The translations under genes were made by a program, and so were the position numbers. A stretch of DNA of 64,000 bases from Zychaea mexicana (lineage: Eukaryota; Mucoromycota; Mucoromycetes; Mucorales; Lichtheimiaceae), in NCBI RefSeq assembly GCF_025766255.1, contig NW_026516809.1, positions 1 through 64,000 of the forward strand, read 5' to 3'. Below, piece after piece: positions 58,545-64,000 of this stretch. Within the stretch, counting starts at the first letter, position 1. Each line of letters begins with the position of its first letter. The notes beneath the pieces were generated by a model. That model saw only the letters and a list, made by a program, of their open reading frames with translations. It did no database searches and was not told the origin of the DNA.

Positions 58545-60262
58545 GTTCGGACACGATTGCAACTTTGCAACGTGTGATGCAGGAACACAATCCATTTGCA
58601 TCAACTCTCATGACAGCAGCTAAAACACATGGCGATCATCCCGTGGGATCTATCAGTGTTGTAATTCGTACAGCGAGCGATTTGGGAAGGCGATACGATC
58701 AACAAGCTTATCCCGAAGTAGCAGCAATGGTCGTTGAAAATTCAGTTGATGGTTCGGCAACACCGCATGATATCGTGATCCATGACCGCACTGAAGGACT
58801 ACGCCAAATAAGCTCCCTTCACCCATCCTATATGCCGCTCCATTATGTGCTTATGTTTCCTAACGGTGACAATGGATGGTATCACAGAATGAGGTGTCGA
58901 TCAGCAGATAACCAAACAGTTACTGTCACTTTGCTCGATTTCTGCGCATATATGCTGATGTTTCGTGGCGATGATCAAACGTTCCATCATCATTTCGGGC
59001 GTTTGTTTCAGCAGTTGGTCGTGGACAACTACGCCCGTATTGATAGTGCCCGGTTGTTTTTCATTTCGACACATCAAGAAGATCTTCGTGCTGAATTGTA
59101 TAGCGGTGTTGGTGATGCTGTGGATCCACGTCAAGTTGGTCGCTCCATCATTCTTCCTTCTTCATTTACGGGTGGACCACGCTATATAAAACAAATGCTT
59201 CAAGACGGCCTTGCCATTGTTCGTCAACGTGGAAATCCTACCCTCTTCATCACTTTCACCTGCAATCCGCAGTGGCCAGAAATCGTTGCTGAGCTGCTCC
59301 CTGGGCAAAAGGTTTTTGATCGACCGGACATTTGTTCTCGAGTTTTCAACATGAAGATCACCGAATTGCTACACCATATTGTGGACTCGAAGTGCTTTGG
59401 TCAGGTTGAAGGGTATTTGGCAACTGTGGAATGTCAGAAAAGAGGATTGCCGCATGTGCATATCCTACTTATTTTAAACGAGCAAGACCGACCCCACATG
59501 CCAACTGATTACAACAGATTTGTGTATGCTGAATTACCCGATCTGTTGACTCACCCTCAATTGTATGCAACGGTCACTTCCTGCATGATACATGGCCCTT
59601 GTGGAGATGCTGCACCAGATGCTGTTTGTATGAAAAACAGTCGTTGCTCACAGCATTATCCCAAGCCATTTTCTCCAGAGACACGCGTGAATCGTGATGG
59701 TTATCCTATGTATCGACGACGCCAAAATCAACGCCAGCATACTTTCCAACGAAGCCGATTCACCGCCACCAACCGACATGTCGTTCCCTACAACCCGTAT
59801 CTTAGCCAAAAGTATGATGCTCATATTAACGTCGAAATCTGTACCTCTGCTCGAGCCATCAAATATTTGTGCAAGTACATCACTAAGGGATCTGACCAAG
59901 TGCAACTTGAAGCGAGAACGCGGACTGCTACCACTGACACAGCTGCCCAACCTGACGCCATTGATGAAGTAGTCGAGTATCAGAATGCACGATACATAGG
60001 ACCATGTGAGGCAGTTTGGAGAACGCTGGAATTCAGAGTGCATATGCACCATTCAACCGTAGCGCGCTTAGACATCCATCTGCCTGGCGAACAGCTGATG
60101 GTATTTCGGGGCGATATGACACCTCAGGAATTCGAGTTAGCTCGCAATGCTGCAGCTACTGGGACCAGGCTACTCGGTTTCTTTGCTCTTTGTGCTCGGG
60201 ATCCTGCTGCATGTCAGTACACGTATACGCAAATTTCTTGCCACTATACTTGGGACGACTGA
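58529..60262 (+). pseudogene. Helitron Rep (HUH) part
   Basis: An open frame of 577 codons beginning in SSDTIATLQRVMQEHNPFAS. The Helitron_like_N domain has YMPLHYVLMFPNGDNGWY. The Rep motifs are LFITFTCNPQWPEI, the HUH in QKRGLPHVHILLIL (about 59441-59475), and the two-tyrosine block AIKYLCKYITKGSD (about 59850-59895). It ends in a TGA at 60260-60262, but the same frame continues into the helicase part, so originally it was one protein. Confidence 0.88.
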
Positions 60263-62250
60263 AACGATAGATGGAATCCTCGCACCAACCCACCAGTACA
60301 GAACGTAGTGTCTCGCATATATGCTGCTTCAATTTCCAACATGCCATTATATGCCCTTCGTCTCTTTCTTTTGCATGTCCGAGGACCAATAAGCTTCGAA
60401 GCGTTGAGGACAAAGGATGGGGTTGTATATGCAACTTTTCAAGAAGCGGCCGTCGCCTATGGTTTTTTGGAGTCAAATCTGGAATGGGACGACTGTTTGG
60501 CTGAGGCATCCATTACCGCGCCATCTGCAGCTGCAATTCGAGCACTCTTTGTGTATATTCTCATCGATTCATCACCAACCGACCCACTTACCTTATGGAA
60601 CAACCACCGTGATCGAATGGCCGACGACTACTTTCTCGAAATGCGTAGAACGCTATCACTTTCCAATGAGAATGAGTTGCAACCTGATCAAATCGAGCAA
60701 ATATATCAACGTGCACTCAGTGATTTAGAAATGCGATTGAATTCAACAGGCCACCATCTTACCGAATTCCCCTCCATACCACAAGAATTCGTTACCGAAT
60801 TAGATCGGCTGCCACCACTAGAAGCTCTGGAAATTGTAGAAAGGCGCGAGTACAATATAGAAGTACAGCACCAGCTAATTCAAGCTTTGCTTCCCACATT
60901 GAATGAAGGCCAACATCATGCGTTTGATACCATTGCTGATGCCATAGATGCTCCTACAACTGAGTATAGTTCGCATATTTTCTTTATCAATGGTCCTAGT
61001 GGTACCGGCAAGTCGCAGCTCTTCAAGGCACTCTTGAGCCACACTCACTCCCACGATCAGATAGCCTTGCCTGTTGCTTCTTCAGGTATTGCTGCTATTT
61101 TGTTACCTAGTAGGCGAACTGCGCATAGTCGCTTTAAAATTCCCTTGAATGCCGACGAAAGCATGAGCTGCAATTTGCGTCTTGGTGGTCCACATGCATA
61201 TCTCATACAGAGAGCATCGCTTATTATTTGGGATGAAGCAGTCATATGCAGCAAGCACAATTTTGAAGCAGTCGACAGATCCTTGAGGGATATCATAGGT
61301 GCTGTAGATCCCCACTAGGAACGTGTTTCGTTTGGAGGAAAAGTCGTTGTTTTCGGTGGTGACTTTCGCCAGCTACTCCCTGTCGTCAAAAGAGGGACAC
61401 GGTCCCAAGTTATTGGAGAATGCATTCGCTCTGCTTCTTTTTGGTCGGCAGTTCAAGTACTGCATTTGACTGTCAACATGCCAGTACTCAATGCAAGTCC
61501 TGATGCTGCAGCATTTGCCGATACCCTTCTCGCCATTAGGGATGGTCGTCCACCGTATACAACCAGTGTCGAGATACCACCAGAATGGCGCAACAACACA
61601 AGCAATCCAATGTCATTGATTGACGCCATCTACCCTACTATCTGCAATCCCGATCCTCAACCACATGAATTCAGCAAACAAGCTATATTAGCAGCAAAAA
61701 ATATTGACGTCGACATTATCAACGATGCAGCATTCTCTGTTTTCCCTGGCACAGCACGCATATATAATTTGAACGACTGCGTCATTAATCACGATGACCC
61801 AGAAGCTGCTGCTGCCAACTATCCAGTTGAGTTCTTGAACAGCATTAGCGCAAGTGGTGCTCCAGCACATTCCCTGCTGCTCAAAGTTGGCATGCCATTG
61901 GTCATCCTTCGGAACCTTGATCCTGACGCTGGCTTATGCAATGGTACAAAAGTTTTTGTCACCAGACTTCTTGAATGGAGTATTGGTGTTAAGAAAATTG
62001 ATGAAGGACATGAAGGTACTAAGTATTATCTGCCACGGATTAATATGTGCACAACTGAGGGCGATTACCCATTCATCCTATGTCGCCGCCAATTTCCTGT
62101 CCGACCAGCATTTGCAATGACCATACTGTTACGGTGAATTTGGGGTATTCCAGGTAGTTGCGTAACGGTTTATGTGTATGTTTTGTAGTGAGCACCAGTA
62201 ATAATATCGTTTATTACAGACGGGTTGTGAAGTGATATGAGTGTAAAGTA
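60263..62250 (+). pseudogene. Helitron Pif1-type helicase part
   Basis: In frame with the Rep part. The helicase has FINGPSGTGKS (Walker A, 60992-61015), SLIIWDEA (Walker B, about 61220-61242), a TAG at 61316-61318 inside VDPH/ERVSFGG, then FGGDFRQLLPVVKRG. It goes on through DIINDAAFSVFPGTARIYN, KVGMPLVILRNLDPDAGLCN and RRQFPVRPAFAMTI to 62117. There the family sequence stops; a later block near 62165-62245 (STSNNI, YYRRVV) looks like the C-terminal end, so an internal deletion has removed most of the last motifs. Two stops and the deletion make it inactive. Confidence 0.85.
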
Positions 62251-62640
62251 AGGTAAAAATGTGTATGGGTTATGTCCAAGGTTGTAAATAGTAGGGAGCT
62301 GTTGTCTTGATTAAGCTCAGTGAGTAGAAATGAGGATCAGGGATGTTACGTCTGTCCAAAATGAATGAGAAATAAGGATCAGGAATGTTACGTCTGTCCA
62401 AGTAAATGAGAAATAAGAGCAGGAATGTTACGTCTGGTCTTAATATAAGAGTTTATTTAGCTTCAGTTATGAGCAATAAACAATATGTAAGATAAAACAA
62501 GCCGTGTTTAGGTCTTGAGTGATTGAAAACAACACTTGAAAAGTTAAGTCAAAAGTGGGAGGTAGAAATTCAATGTCTTTATTCAAATAAAAATGATGGG
62601 GTATTTATATCTTTCTGGTTATTTAATAATGTCTAAGATA
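62251..62640. other. Non-coding, short imperfect repeats
   Basis: Three imperfect copies of AGGAATGTTACGTCTGTCC spaced 50-60 bp apart lie at about 62338-62440. No ORF. Possibly Helitron 3' sequence or a separate small element. Confidence 0.5.
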
Positions 62641-62647
62641 ATTCATG

Positions 62648-62790
62648 CTGCGGTTGCTGCGGTTGCTGCGGTTGCTGCGGTTGCTGCGCAACGCCAATGC
62701 TGCGGTAACTTGCTGTTACTGCGGATGCTGCGGTAGTTGTTGTTACTGCGGTAGTTGTTGTTACTGCGGATGCTGCGGTAATGCTCTTAT
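62648..62790 (+). repeat. GCTGCGGTT minisatellite
   Basis: Tandem 9-bp units GCTGCGGTT (five at the start), then related GTTGTTACTGCGG units to about 62780; two more GCTGCGGTT units occur at 62890-62907. Low complexity and non-coding. Confidence 0.85.
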
Positions 62791-63047
62791 TCAACAAGCT
62801 GTTCATCGAATCTTTACAAGGTAAAGGGTTCGTTCTAATTATAGTTGTTCCTTTTGATAATTTGGGGGTGCAAGAGAGTTGTAGAGTTGCTGCGGTTGCT
62901 GCGGTAGTTACGTATTGTATTCTGATTGCCGCTTGGTGTGTGGTTCTTTTGTATGTTTGGTTTATTTGTTATGGGTGGTTCTCGGGGTAACACACCTCCT
63001 CGGGCCCGGAAAAAGATGGTCCCACATCGTTTAAATTGTTGTATAAT

Positions 63048-63400
63048 GGACCGTAAAGTCGCTCTGTATGTGCGTCGGCGCTCCATCCGTTCGTATTTTT
63101 GTTGTAATTCTTTTGTGATGTTCCTTGGATCGTAAAGTCACGCTGTGTATGTGTTGGTGCTCCATCCTTTTGATTTGTTGTGTTGATTGTGTGGATCGTA
63201 AAGTCGCTCTGTGTGTTTCGGTGCTCCATCCGTTCGATTGCATTGATAATTTGTGTATGGATCGTAGAGTCGCTTTGCGTATGTGTTGGCGCTCCCTTGT
63301 ATTGTTGTGGATTTGGTTACGGATCGTAGAGTCACTCTGTGTGTTTCGGCGCTTTGTCCTTTGTTTGAATTGTCTGTGTTGGTCGGAAGCTACGCTTTGT
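63048..63400 (+). repeat. About 60-80-bp minisatellite, six units
   Basis: Units begin GGATCGTARAGTCRCTCTGTG and contain GGCGCTCCATCCGTTCG. Starts are near 63048, 63127, 63193, 63259, 63320 and 63381, so spacing falls from 79 to 61 bp. Units are diverged and contain no conserved ORF. Confidence 0.82.
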
Positions 63401-63420
63401 GTATGCGTGTTTTTGTTTGT

Positions 63421-63538
63421 ATGTTTTTTTTTTTTTTTTTTTGTTTGACTGTATTGTGATTTATGATCGATTTATATATTCTGCACCCATTGTAAAGATT
63501 TATTTATGGTAATAGGAGGATTTGTAATATATATATAA

Positions 63539-63572
<34 letters not shown>

Positions 63573-63800
63573 GTTTGGGTTACAGTTGTTGGCAGTGATA
63601 TGAATATGATAATGATAAATTGGGATTATATATGTATATATGTGTGTGTGTGTTTTTTGTTTGTTTGCCTGTTTTTTTTTTTTTTTTTTTTTTGAGTTTT
63701 CGTTGGTATACAGTTTCTTGTTGCCTTTCTTGGCTTACAGGATGATGATAGTTGATATAATATTGATATATATGTATATATGTGTGTGTGTGTTTTTTAT
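63421..63800 (+). repeat. Poly-T and TG microsatellites
   Basis: T-runs at about 63426-63442 and 63671-63693, (TG)n at 63541-63571, and shorter TATATATGTGTGTGTGTG blocks at about 63628-63652 and 63771-63793. The last two blocks are near copies of each other, so part of this stretch was duplicated (TATGTATATATGTGTGTGTG followed by TTTTTT). Confidence 0.85.
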
Positions 63801-64000
63801 GTTGAGGTATCATGTCTACCAAACATCGTAAGGCAGCAGTCCTTGCAGTATAAGTTTGTAGGAATCCACGTGAATGTGTTACGCAAGATGATGTTGATGA
63901 TGATAGCGCGCACTTGGTCGTCCGTGAGATACGGGTGAGGATGGACTCGGCATTTTGCTACGAGTCTGTTGGTACGTCCCGCCAATTGTATAAGTTTTTG
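63801..64000. other. Window edge, possible coding on either strand, unassigned
   Basis: Complexity rises again. A minus-strand frame (63797-63985) reads AGRTNRLVAKCRVHPHPYL, and a plus-strand frame reads DDVDDDSAHLVVREIRVRMD. Neither is recognised, and the sequence ends before one can be chosen. Confidence 0.3.

Larger units (their letters stand above)
57254..62250 (+). mobile_element. Helitron, degraded
   Basis: Carries a RepHel protein gene in pieces, followed by AT-rich 3' sequence. Neither the 5' TC nor the 3' CTRR-with-hairpin terminus could be fixed. Helitrons move by a rolling-circle or peel-and-paste reaction; the HUH domain nicks and the Pif1-type helicase unwinds. Confidence 0.85.

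Noticed and set aside
62648..63400. CRISPR-like array
   Set aside because: Units are diverged and directly adjacent without unique spacers of constant length, and the genome is eukaryotic; they are minisatellites.
63797..63985. 62-codon minus-strand ORF at the window edge
   Set aside because: Could be real but has no recognisable motif and is cut by the window end; left unassigned.

Overview
The window reads as nuclear DNA of a Mucoromycota (Mucorales-type) fungus. The basis is short GT-AG introns of about 50-130 nt, fungal housekeeping genes (mitochondrial NADP-isocitrate dehydrogenase, an STT4-type phosphatidylinositol 4-kinase), and repeat proteins whose sequence style I associate with Mucoromycota genomes. 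The assignment is inference from recognised families; no marker or rRNA gene is present.

Layout. 1-30.6 kb is a transposon graveyard around three copies of one repeated protein gene, called family R here. Copy 1 (inverted, 168-3180 plus 7815-7851) is broken by a 4.6 kb AT-rich element, which itself contains a pogo/Tigger transposon, and is cut short by a hAT element (7853-11882). At 11.9-17.1 kb lie two related AT-rich units. Unit A pairs an intact CRESS-type Rep (HUH endonuclease plus superfamily 3 helicase) with a convergent DDE transposase that carries a chromodomain. Unit B shares its ends and a short coding segment with A but carries a different ORF. From 18.5 to 30.6 kb two direct segmental duplicates hold family R copy A (nonsense mutations and an insertion at a splice acceptor) and copy B. 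Copy B splices into an open 484-codon gene and acts as the empty-site reference for the insertions in the other copies.

31-45.5 kb is a compact gene island without recognisable transposons: an acidic protein of unknown function (+), a DUF202 membrane protein (-), mitochondrial NADP-isocitrate dehydrogenase (-), a divergently placed membrane-anchored PHP-domain protein (+), and the long PI4-kinase gene (-). Exon structures of the first four were derived by hand; exon sums are multiples of three and reading frames stay open across all junctions.

46.6-64 kb is again transposon debris: two degenerate MULE-type transposases, a pogo-like MITE, a long-TIR non-autonomous DNA element with a LINE inserted in its right TIR (exact 11-bp target duplication), a short GGGGGTTAATCC element seen twice in the window, a degenerate Helitron, and several minisatellites.

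The most interesting locus is unit A: a replication-type HUH/helicase protein and a cut-and-paste-type DDE/chromodomain protein in convergent, ambisense order inside one AT-rich unit, with a diverged second DDE/chromodomain element and a related unit B nearby. Element boundaries given as 'about' are not resolved to the base.
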